Assembly: GCA_964553875.1 (NCBI GenBank)
Contig: CAZKNH010000056.1
Location: 1-25,093 of the forward strand
Length of the DNA stretch: 25,093 bases
Source of the DNA: ZC4RG20 sp964553875
Lineage (GTDB): Bacteria > Pseudomonadota > Gammaproteobacteria > Steroidobacterales > Rariloculaceae
Direction: 5' to 3'
Below are positions 16,093 through 22,805 of this stretch, piece by piece. Positions within the stretch are counted from its first letter, which is position 1, and every line of letters begins with the position of its first letter. A model generated the notes under the pieces. It was given only the letters and a program-made list of their open reading frames with translations. It ran no database searches and was not told the DNA's origin. Both the position numbers and the translations under genes were made by a program.

Positions 16093-17079
16093 ATCCGCAG
16101 CGCGTCTCAGGCGTTGCTGGTGATCGCTGCGCGGCATTTCTGTCCGTTCCGCTGTCGCTTCCGCTGCCCTCGCGGTCGCCTGCATGAGATGCCGGTCGAC
16201 CCGCGTCTCCGCGTTCCGCAGGTAGATCAGTTGCGTGATCTGCTCCGACACCAATCCGATCAAAAAAACGAGCACGGACGCCGTGTACATCAGCACGCTC
16301 ATGTCCGTGAATCGCTCGTACGCAAGATACGTGTAGAGGTAGTTGCAGGAGCCCAGCGCAAAAAACAGGGCGCAGACGGGCAAGAACAGCTTGAGCGGCG
16401 TGTAAAGAGTTCCGATCTTGAAGATGATGAGCAAGAACTTGAGTCCGTCGCGCAACGGCCGGATGTGGCTGCGGCCAAGACGTTTCCCCGCGTCGATCGG
16501 CACGTATCCGACCGAGTACCCCGCACGAAAGAACGCCATCGTGCTCGTCGTCGGGTATGAGAACCCGTTCGGCAGCAGGTGCAAAAACTCGCGGAAACGC
16601 TCGGCGCGCACAGCGCGGAAGCCGGAGGTCAGATCCGGTATTCGATGGCCCGTCATATAGGTCGCAAACCGGTTGTATATCGCGTTCGCGAGCCTTCGCG
16701 GCATCCCTGCATGCGAGCCCGGGCTCCTGGCGCCGACGACCATGTCGTAGCCGTCCACGAGCTCGAGGAGCCGCGGAATGTCCGCAGGGTTATGCTGTCC
16801 GTCCGCATCCAGTAGCACCAGCACGTCGCCCGTTGCGGCCTTCGCGCCGGTCTTGATTGCCGCGCCGTTCCCGATGTTATAGGGATGACGCATGACCTTC
16901 GCGCCGAGATCGGCCGCTACATCTGCCGTCCCATCGGTCGACCCGTCATCCACGACGATGATCTCCGCCGTCGGCAGGACGGCACTGACTTTCGGCAGCA
17001 GACGTCGCAGCGAGTCGGCTTCGTTGCGCGCCGGGATGATCACAGAAACGCTCGGAGCAGTGTTGCGACGATCAGTCAT
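16090..17079 (-). CDS. GT2 family glycosyltransferase, polyprenyl-phosphate sugar type
   Basis: The ATG at 17079 overlaps the end of the upstream gene by 8 bases. The 329-residue protein has a GT-A fold start (VSVIIPARNEADSLRRLLP), VVDDGSTDGT (about 42-51) and the metal-binding DAD in LLDADGQHNPADIP (about 89-102), followed by GARSPGSHAGMPRRLANAIY. The C-terminal third has two hydrophobic segments (LFLPVCALFFALGSCNYLY and MYTASVLVFLIGLVSEQITQ). This is the layout of dolichol/undecaprenyl-phosphate glycosyltransferases, which move a sugar from a nucleotide donor to a lipid phosphate at the inner membrane. Coupling to the GT-C-like gene suggests that it makes that enzyme's donor lipid. The sugar is unknown. 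Confidence 0.88.
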   Translation of the reverse strand: MTDRRNTAPSVSVIIPARNEADSLRRLLPKVSAVLPTAEIIVVDDGSTDGTADVAADLGAKVMRHPYNIGNGAAIKTGAKAATGDVLVLLDADGQHNPADIPRLLELVDGYDMVVGARSPGSHAGMPRRLANAIYNRFATYMTGHRIPDLTSGFRAVRAERFREFLHLLPNGFSYPTTSTMAFFRAGYSVGYVPIDAGKRLGRSHIRPLRDGLKFLLIIFKIGTLYTPLKLFLPVCALFFALGSCNYLYTYLAYERFTDMSVLMYTASVLVFLIGLVSEQITQLIYLRNAETRVDRHLMQATARAAEATAERTEMPRSDHQQRLRRAAD

Positions 17080-18994
17080 GGCCGGCTGCCGATCCGATGG
17101 AGGTCCGTAGTTTCTCGACCTGCTGCGCCCACACGAGCGCACGCAGAGGATTCCTCGGCCGCCTCTGGCGCGCCTCGTCCAGCAGATCGAGCGCGACCGA
17201 GACGCGCCCCGCGCTCCTCAGTGCCTGCACCGCGCCCGCCAACGCCTCGAGGCTGAACCTCGTCGCGAGGGCGATCTCGAGATGGCGCATCGCGACGTCA
17301 GGGTTGCGCCCGATCAGAGCCTGATCAGCCAGCAGCAGCTGCAGGTCGTGGTAGGCAATCGGCACCGCCTGATATGCGGGATTGCGTGCCGCGGCGGAAA
17401 CGAGCTCGTGAGCAGTCTCGGCGGTTACGGCGGAGCAGCGCTTCTCTTTCGCAACGAGGTGCAGCCCCGCCAGGAGCTTCACAACCCCGGAATCATAGCC
17501 GCCGTGCTCGAGTGCATCTTTCGTGCGCTCTAGGAGCACCGATTGATCCGCATTCCGGGACAGCAAGCACCCGAGCCCGATGACTCTGAGCGCGGCATTC
17601 ACGTCCGTCGGCCGCTGCTCCAACCTCGCCTGCAGAATCTGGTAGGCTCGGCGCGGCTTGCCCGCTGTCGCGTACTGCTCGGCGAGATACTGCGTCGCGC
17701 GCGCCGACTCCGGACTGTACAACGCCCACATATGCGCGGCGAGCAGCGGGCGCCCCCAGGCGCTCGTCACACCGATCAGCACGAGCCCGAGCAGCACGGT
17801 ATACGCCGCGAGCGCCGGACGAATCACGCGGACTTTCGCGGCTTCGCAATCCGCCGCGAATACGACGGCGAGGACCGGCCCGATGATCGGCACGTAGTTT
17901 CGATGCTCGAAGTAAAGCTCGAGAGGTATCGTCGTGGACTCGATCGAATGCCCCACGAGGTACCAGCCAACGGCGAACGACAGCATCGGGAGCCGCTTTC
18001 TAAGCGCGATCGCTGCCGCGATCATCAGGAGCCAGCTGCCGACCGCGAGCATCGACGTCGGGCGGAACCAGTCCCTGTACACAGCGTGATCGTCGTGAAA
18101 GGGCCCTAGATTCGCGGCCGCCGGGACGAACGCGTTGAGCAGGTACTCCCAGAGGATGTACGCCTGGGTGAGTACCCGATCGGCACCGGAGAAGCCCCTG
18201 TAAGCCACCGTGGTGTCGCTGTAGACGGCGTTCGCCATGAGGTAGGCGGCGAGCGCGATAGCCGGAAGCGCGAGGAGCCCGAGCAGAGCCCTCCGCAGCG
18301 AACGTGCCCGTGCCGTCTCAGGCGGAGCGATTATCGTCAGCTCCGCGACGAGCACGAGCAGCGGTAACAGCGCGCCATTCTCCTTCGTCAGCGCAGCAAG
18401 CGTAGTGCCGAGGATCAGCGCACCCGCCATGACGAGCACGGCGATGCGAGGCCGGCGGTCCAAAGCGCTTCGGCCGTAGAGGTACCCGACAGCACCGGCG
18501 AGAACGAACGTCGCCGACAGCGTGGTCATGCGCTGAACGACCATCAACGAGCTCGACGCGAGCAACGGCATCAGCATCCATATCGCGCCGCTCGTTGCAG
18601 CTACACGCGCCGCCCGGCCTGGCTGAGTGGCTCGTCGACCGACGTCGAGCAGCAGGAAGAGCATCCATGTGACCAGGGCGCCGTTCAGCAGATGAATGCA
18701 AATGTTCGTGTAAAGCATCTGCGCGACCGCGTCCGGCCACGCGTACGCCTGCGCCGCGAACGAAGCCAGCGCTATCGGCCTGCCCAGCGGCCCTGCTACG
18801 CCGCTCCCGATATACTGCACAGCCGACGACAGGTCGGAGATCTCAGCAAGCCCGCCGAGGTTGTGAGCATCGTCGAAGAACGTCGAGCCGCCGAGAGCGG
18901 GGCGGTATGCCAACGCCGTCGCAAGGAGTGCGACGACGAAGATCAGAACGGCCGCCGTTTGTCGCTCTGCGTGTCGATCGGGACGACCTGTCAT
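17072..18994 (-). CDS. Polytopic GT-C-like glycosyltransferase with C-terminal TPRs
   Basis: The ATG at 18994 gives 640 residues beginning with a basic stretch and a first membrane segment (AAVLIFVVALLATALAY). The first periplasmic loop has FFDDAHNL (39-46), an acidic motif typical of GT-C enzymes. About ten further hydrophobic segments follow to residue 415, with TKENG (203-207) and EHRNYVP (363-369), motifs seen in bacterial TMTC-like and pilin-glycosylation-type membrane proteins. Residues 430-640 are TPR-like (ATQYLAEQYATAGKPRRAYQ, VAMRHLEIALATRFSLEALA). Such enzymes transfer a sugar from a lipid carrier to a protein in the periplasm. The substrate is not known; the adjacent pilin-like proteins are the obvious candidates. 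A longer form from a TTG at 19057 is less likely. Confidence 0.78.
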   Translation of the reverse strand: MTGRPDRHAERQTAAVLIFVVALLATALAYRPALGGSTFFDDAHNLGGLAEISDLSSAVQYIGSGVAGPLGRPIALASFAAQAYAWPDAVAQMLYTNICIHLLNGALVTWMLFLLLDVGRRATQPGRAARVAATSGAIWMLMPLLASSSLMVVQRMTTLSATFVLAGAVGYLYGRSALDRRPRIAVLVMAGALILGTTLAALTKENGALLPLLVLVAELTIIAPPETARARSLRRALLGLLALPAIALAAYLMANAVYSDTTVAYRGFSGADRVLTQAYILWEYLLNAFVPAAANLGPFHDDHAVYRDWFRPTSMLAVGSWLLMIAAAIALRKRLPMLSFAVGWYLVGHSIESTTIPLELYFEHRNYVPIIGPVLAVVFAADCEAAKVRVIRPALAAYTVLLGLVLIGVTSAWGRPLLAAHMWALYSPESARATQYLAEQYATAGKPRRAYQILQARLEQRPTDVNAALRVIGLGCLLSRNADQSVLLERTKDALEHGGYDSGVVKLLAGLHLVAKEKRCSAVTAETAHELVSAAARNPAYQAVPIAYHDLQLLLADQALIGRNPDVAMRHLEIALATRFSLEALAGAVQALRSAGRVSVALDLLDEARQRRPRNPLRALVWAQQVEKLRTSIGSAAGHD

Positions 18995-19366
18995 CCTTCT
19001 CACTTCCGGACGTCTCACGTCAGGCAACGCCGCCGCACGACGGCGCTCACTCACCAATCTCGAGGAGAACGCGCGCCCACGACGACTTTCCCGAACGGCC
19101 GCGGTCTCGACCGCCTGACACTTCTGCCGAGCACGGACGCGACACTCCTTGCGCGGAGAACAATCACCTCCGGCTCATCGGCGTCCGCGCGCCACGACGC
19201 AGCCTAACAGCATCGCAACGCGGCCATTGGACAGATTGCTTCTCTCTGTAAGCATTGCTGCCATGAGGGCGTCCCCGCGACGATCCCGGACGGACGCATG
19301 CCGATAGAGTCATTCTGCAACCACTTGCAGTTTCGGTAATGTCGGAAGGCAGATAGAGTAGCTGTC
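18995..19366. promoter_or_regulatory. Divergent intergenic region upstream of the glycosyltransferase and small protein
   Basis: No gene is supported in these 372 bases. It should hold the promoters of the leftward glycosyltransferase pair and the rightward small protein. The most regular element is the inverted repeat CTGCAA-CCAC-TTGCAG at 19315-19330, 36 bases before the small gene's ATG. An 8-bp direct repeat GATAGAGT (19303-19310 and 19353-19360) brackets it. Confidence 0.4.
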
Positions 19367-19582
19367 ATGCACGCTGTAGACACATCGGCAGATACTCGGC
19401 GGCTCACGACCGACGACTTTTCGGACGTCGTCCCGGGGGGTGCGGCGGCGTCGGACGAGCACTTCGTCCTCGAGGAGCTCGACGAGAGCGCGGGGATACC
19501 CGGAGCGGGACTGGTCTGGGGCGTCATCTTTGGCGGCGTGCTCTGGGCAGTGATCGCGATGATTCTGCTCGTGCTGCTCTAG
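19367..19582 (+). CDS. Small tail-anchored membrane protein
   Basis: The 71-residue protein has a soluble, acidic N-terminal part of about 47 residues (for example DEHFVLEELDESAGIPGAG). It ends in one strong membrane helix with no residues after it (LVWGVIFGGVLWAVIAMILL). Third codon positions are GC-rich like the neighbours, which supports coding on this strand. The ribosome-binding site is weak (GAG about 8 bases before the ATG). No family was recognised. It converges on the Ser/Thr kinase gene. Its C-tail topology suggests a cytosolic segment tethered to the inner membrane, possibly a small regulator, but the function is unknown. Confidence 0.6.
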   Translation: MHAVDTSADTRRLTTDDFSDVVPGGAAASDEHFVLEELDESAGIPGAGLVWGVIFGGVLWAVIAMILLVLL

Positions 19583-19638
19583 AGTTCCCGCCTTCTTGCT
19601 ACGGTCGGTTCGGCGAAGGCCCTATCACGGCGCATCGA

Positions 19639-20529
19639 TCAGCTGATCTGCTCCTCCGACTCGTCTGGTACCGCTCGAGAGAGCGCTCTCCAAAGTTCTA
19701 TTGCTCTCGGTCGTTCTTTCGTCTTTGGAGCGAGCGCAGGCGCAAGCGCTCTCACGAAGCGGCGGTCGTGACTGGCCGCACGTTCTTGCAGCTTCCCGGA
19801 GAGCGCGTTTTCCGGCGTGGCTTCCTCGATGTGCCCCGTCAAAATCTCGAGCAGTACGACTGCCGCCAGGTAAACGTCACTGCAGGCTCCAAGCTCCCCC
19901 AGAGCGGGATCGAGTCTCTCCGGCAACGGCATCCACTGAGCGAACCGAGAAAACTCGTCCTCGACGACCCCTAGGGGCCGACAGAAAGCGAAATCGGCGA
20001 GCCTGACCTCCATCGAGGCGCCGCGCCTCCATACGAGGCAATTGCTCGGGTTCACGTCGCCATGGACGTAATTCTCCCCGTGGATGACGTGTAACGCGTG
20101 CAGCAATCCACGCGCGACATTGAGCGCAAAGCGCTCGCGCAGCCGCTGCGTTCCGAACGACCTGACTCGGCTGACCGGCTGGCCCGCATTCATGAGCACG
20201 ATGTATCGCTCGCCGTCGAGCTCGAGCGCGCCCATGATCGGCACGACGTGCGGATGACGAAACCTCCGCAGCTGGGCGACTTCGTTCTCCCACATCGCGC
20301 TCGGGACGTATGCTCGGTACACCTTGGCCACGACCGAGTTGCCCCACTCGTCCTGCCCGGCGTATACATAGCTGTATCGCCCGGTGCCGATGCGCGTTCC
20401 CAGGCGAACGCGTATGCCCCCTATACACAGCTCCTGATGCGGCGGTTGCCGGGCAGCAGTGCGCTCCCGCCAGTTCACGCGCAAACCGGCCTTCCCACGA
20501 GGCGTTTCATGCTCGAACTCGCTCACCAT
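19639..20529 (-). CDS. Divergent Ser/Thr protein kinase (Hanks-type fold)
   Basis: From the ATG at 20529 the protein has 296 residues. It has the glycine loop GTGRYSYVYAGQD (48-60), the ATP-site lysine K69 in VVAKVYRA, and a catalytic loop HGDVNPSN (156-163). The metal-binding segment is DFA instead of DFG (179-181), and the helix-F motif is CSDVYLAAVVLLEILTG (216-232). The catalytic aspartate D158 and N163 are kept, but the usual lysine two residues after the aspartate is N160. It may therefore be a weak kinase or a pseudokinase. No transmembrane or sensor domain is present. It lies 56 bases after the small gene upstream on the same strand and forms a signalling group with the receiver protein at 21109. 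The start is uncertain because no good ribosome-binding site is seen. Confidence 0.82.
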   Translation of the reverse strand: MVSEFEHETPRGKAGLRVNWRERTAARQPPHQELCIGGIRVRLGTRIGTGRYSYVYAGQDEWGNSVVAKVYRAYVPSAMWENEVAQLRRFRHPHVVPIMGALELDGERYIVLMNAGQPVSRVRSFGTQRLRERFALNVARGLLHALHVIHGENYVHGDVNPSNCLVWRRGASMEVRLADFAFCRPLGVVEDEFSRFAQWMPLPERLDPALGELGACSDVYLAAVVLLEILTGHIEEATPENALSGKLQERAASHDRRFVRALAPALAPKTKERPRAIELWRALSRAVPDESEEQIS

Positions 20530-20585
20530 CAGGAGGGCATACCGACGTTCGGCGCCGGCTCGCCCCGCAGATAAACGGGACGCCG

Positions 20586-21029
20586 TCAATAACGCTGACT
20601 CGGCCCTCCGAACATCCCATAGATCCGCACCTCTTCCATCGGATCGTCGACTCGGAGTCCGATCTGCTTCATGGCTGCGTAGAAGCACCTCAGAAAACAG
20701 ACCCGCCGCGTCACCTCCTCCTTGGGTATTCCCGCGCGGATCAAGCTCGAGACGTAAAGCGCCAACGATCGCGTCTGCGCCGATACAGCGTTCCCATGTC
20801 CTCGGCCACGTAACCACCCTTCGAGCAACGCAAACTCGCTCGTGAGCGTCACCTGATCGAAGTAACTTCCGCGCGTTTCGGCACGCATTGCATCGAAGCA
20901 GCGCCGTACCCTCTCGTCGATCTCGATTGCGCTCTCTTCGGCCGCCGGAGCGGTCAACGGTGTCGCGTCTCGCGGATAGGCGATGCTTCGCCGCGGCGAC
21001 GAATCATTGACAATATCGGATGCGACCAT
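20586..21029 (-). CDS. Orphan core-binding-like (tyrosine recombinase N-terminal) protein
   Basis: The ATG at 21029 follows a strong ribosome-binding site (TGGAGG, 5-6 bases away). The 147-residue protein has a disordered N-terminal 35 residues. The rest reads as helices resembling the SAM-like core-binding domain of tyrosine recombinases: FALLEGWLRGRG, SAQTRSLALYVSSLIRAGIP, then RRVCFLRCFYAAMKQIGL and a DDPMEEVR ending like the usual NPxxxV. No catalytic domain (R-H-x-x-H-R-Y) follows; the protein stops about 15 residues later. It could be a DNA-binding adaptor derived from a recombinase or a chance resemblance. It sits between a receiver gene and a kinase gene on the same strand. Confidence 0.65.
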   Translation of the reverse strand: MVASDIVNDSSPRRSIAYPRDATPLTAPAAEESAIEIDERVRRCFDAMRAETRGSYFDQVTLTSEFALLEGWLRGRGHGNAVSAQTRSLALYVSSLIRAGIPKEEVTRRVCFLRCFYAAMKQIGLRVDDPMEEVRIYGMFGGPSQRY

Positions 21030-21048
21030 CGCCGCCTCCAGCCTACCC

Positions 21049-21070
21049 CCTGTCTCTATCCGGAGACAGG
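21049..21070 (-). repeat. Hairpin 1 upstream of the core-binding-like gene
   Basis: Perfect 8-bp arms CCTGTCTC and GAGACAGG enclose a 6-base loop. It lies 20 bases upstream of the gene's ATG and immediately next to a second hairpin. It could be an operator, an attenuator or an RNA leader structure. Confidence 0.5.
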
Positions 21071-21103
21071 TTACTCAAGACCGCGTGACAGCGGCTTGAG
21101 TAA
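21071..21103 (-). terminator. Hairpin 2 after the single-domain receiver gene
   Basis: The long inverted repeat has arms TTACTCAAG and CTTGAGTAA (9 bp) extended inward by CCGC/GCGG after one unpaired base, with a 6-base loop. It starts 5 bases beyond the receiver stop codon on the minus strand. No T-tract follows, so it may act as a partial terminator or processing hairpin between the two genes. Confidence 0.5.
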
Positions 21104-21108
21104 AGGAA

Positions 21109-21588
21109 TCAGACTGCATCCAACCTCGTCTCCGTCTTCTCGATCCCCCTGACGACCCCGCGGGAGCTCATGAAGTGCCGCCGCATTCGCAAAGCCGCAT
21201 TTACCTGTGCCTTGAGCATTCTGGGCGCCTTCTCCTTTGCAACGACGCTATCCGCCCCAGCACCCAGGAGATCCGCAAACAGGATCGGATTCTCGAGCTG
21301 GGTCACCGCGATGAACGGCACGAGTCGCCACTTCTCGTGTGTCTTCATCCATGACGACAACTCGTCGCCCCTCATCTGATCCATTACGAAATCGCATACG
21401 ACGACGTCGGGACATATCGCGTCCATCCGGCTTCGCGCGTCCCACCCGTCGCACGCAAACATGACATCCAGATTGTCCCCGCGAAGCATGGCGGCCAAAG
21501 CAAGTCTGGCCGTCGCATCATCGTCGACGATCAACACACGGCTCTTCTCGCTCACTTGTTCACGCCTGGAATTTGCGACGAGATTCAT
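21109..21588 (-). CDS. Single-domain response regulator (CheY-like)
   Basis: The ATG at 21588 has GGAG 5 bases upstream. The 159-residue protein is one receiver domain: VLIVDDDATARLAL with acidic residues at 22-24, phosphoacceptor D66 in VVVCDFVMDQMRGDEL, T95 in FIAVTQ and K118 in VVAKEKA. A short basic C-terminal tail follows (RMRRHFMSSRGVVRGIEKTE). With no output domain, it probably acts as a phosphate shuttle or by protein contact. It is divergent from the second winged-helix regulator and hybrid kinase, whose Hpt domain is a plausible donor. The following minus-strand genes (core-binding-like protein, kinase) may be its effectors. Confidence 0.9.
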   Translation of the reverse strand: MNLVANSRREQVSEKSRVLIVDDDATARLALAAMLRGDNLDVMFACDGWDARSRMDAICPDVVVCDFVMDQMRGDELSSWMKTHEKWRLVPFIAVTQLENPILFADLLGAGADSVVAKEKAPRMLKAQVNAALRMRRHFMSSRGVVRGIEKTETRLDAV

Positions 21589-21774
21589 GTCGACTCCATC
21601 AGCCCTGGTTCCAACAGTGCGACTAGTCTAGCCACGCCGCCTTCCCGGAACGCGAACTGCATCTCCGAAACTCCATGCATTCTGAAAACATCGATACTAG
21701 ACCCGTTTCAGATTGCTACTAACATTGCCTTGGTGCTGGCAAGAACGCACATCGAGCCAGCAGAGAGGCAGCTT
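21589..21774. promoter_or_regulatory. Divergent promoter region between receiver gene and regulator copy 2
   Basis: These 186 bases separate the two divergent starts and are less GC-rich near 21700-21735 (TTTCAGATTGCTACTAACAT). In-frame codons upstream of 21775 exist but lack receiver-family similarity and a ribosome-binding site. No box pair was confidently assigned. Confidence 0.35.
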
Positions 21775-22725
21775 ATGTCGGATCACTCTCGGCAACGCAT
21801 GCTCCCGCCCTCGCGAGAGCTCGTGATCGACGAGCGCGGACGTAACGGTGCCGAGGTACTCGTCCTCGACGACGACTCGACCTTGTTGACTCTCCTCGAA
21901 GAAGCCCTGACCTCCGCCGGCTTCAGATGCGTCGTCGCGAAGTCTCCGTCGGCAGCACTGAGAATCTGCCACGAATGCTCGACGATAAAGGTCATCGTGA
22001 GCGACGTCTTCATGCCCCACATGAACGGCCTCGAGTTCGTCACCACACTGCGCGCGACCCCGCAATATGCGGCGAATCCCCAGGTGCTGTTCATCACGGG
22101 GCATCCGTCGATGCAAACAGCGATCGACGCATTGCGGCTCGGCGTGTCGGATTTTCTGACCAAGCCCGTACGCCCCAAGGAGCTCGTCGACGCGGTTCAG
22201 CGTGCACTCGGGCGTGCGTCCCTCTCTCAGCGAGTTTTCTTCTCGCCCGCGGCGAGTGAAATATCACAGCTCGCGAAACAAGCCTACATGCTCGCGGAAC
22301 GCCTCAGGCAGATGGTATCGCCGACGAAGTCGCTGCCCCCGCTCGTCCAACCCAGCCCAGAACCTGGCTTTCCGGACGCCTCGATACTCGACATTCTCGC
22401 CAGCCTTCGGGAGCTTCAGAGCCGACTTGGCGACTGCAAGCTCGACGATGTGGCCTGGGATCTGCTGCACGAGCTGATGCGGGCCAAGTACCAGAACCAG
22501 ATGCTCTCGGTCTCCGACCTCATGGTTCTCCAGGGTTACGTGTCGTCGACGACGATCCTGCGGCGTATCAACAAGCTCGAGGAGTTGGGATACGTGCACA
22601 AGGTTCAAGATCCCTCCGACGGGCGGCGCGACTTCGTGATGCTCACCCCGGCGGGGAGCGAGCTCGTCGAGCGATTTCTCGCGCAGGCCAAGCGGCATCT
22701 CGAGGAGGCGATGCTCGTTTCGTAG
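21775..22725 (+). CDS. Response regulator, receiver + MarR-like winged helix (copy 2)
   Basis: The ATG at 21775 follows AGAGAGG with 7-base spacing, which decides it over the longer open frame. The 316-residue protein has a receiver at about 25-145, with acidic residues 32-34, D77 in VIVSDVFMPHMNGLEF and K130 in FLTKPV. A linker precedes the winged helix (about 222-312: LDDVAWDLLHELMR, STTILRRINKLEELGYV, GRRDFVMLTPAGSELV). It matches copy 1 (960-2075) through both domains and the LDDVAWDLL linker junction, so the two arose by duplication. It lies 80 bases before the second hybrid kinase on the same strand, its likely partner. Targets may include the pilus or adhesin genes, but that is inference. 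Confidence 0.9.
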   Translation: MSDHSRQRMLPPSRELVIDERGRNGAEVLVLDDDSTLLTLLEEALTSAGFRCVVAKSPSAALRICHECSTIKVIVSDVFMPHMNGLEFVTTLRATPQYAANPQVLFITGHPSMQTAIDALRLGVSDFLTKPVRPKELVDAVQRALGRASLSQRVFFSPAASEISQLAKQAYMLAERLRQMVSPTKSLPPLVQPSPEPGFPDASILDILASLRELQSRLGDCKLDDVAWDLLHELMRAKYQNQMLSVSDLMVLQGYVSSTTILRRINKLEELGYVHKVQDPSDGRRDFVMLTPAGSELVERFLAQAKRHLEEAMLVS

Positions 22726-22805
22726 ACACACAACTTTCTCAGGCAACGACCTCCTTGTTCTGGTTTCCGCGAGGCAAGCAAAGCCTGGAGAAATACCGCG
22801 AGACC

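Noticed and set aside
19590..19620. GCCTTC/GAAGGC inverted repeat between convergent genes
   Set aside because: There are only six pairs with a 19-base loop and no T-run, so it is too weak to call a terminator.
19637..19648. 12-bp palindrome GATCAGCTGATC
   Set aside because: It spans the kinase stop codon, is too short for a terminator stem, and has no T-tract.
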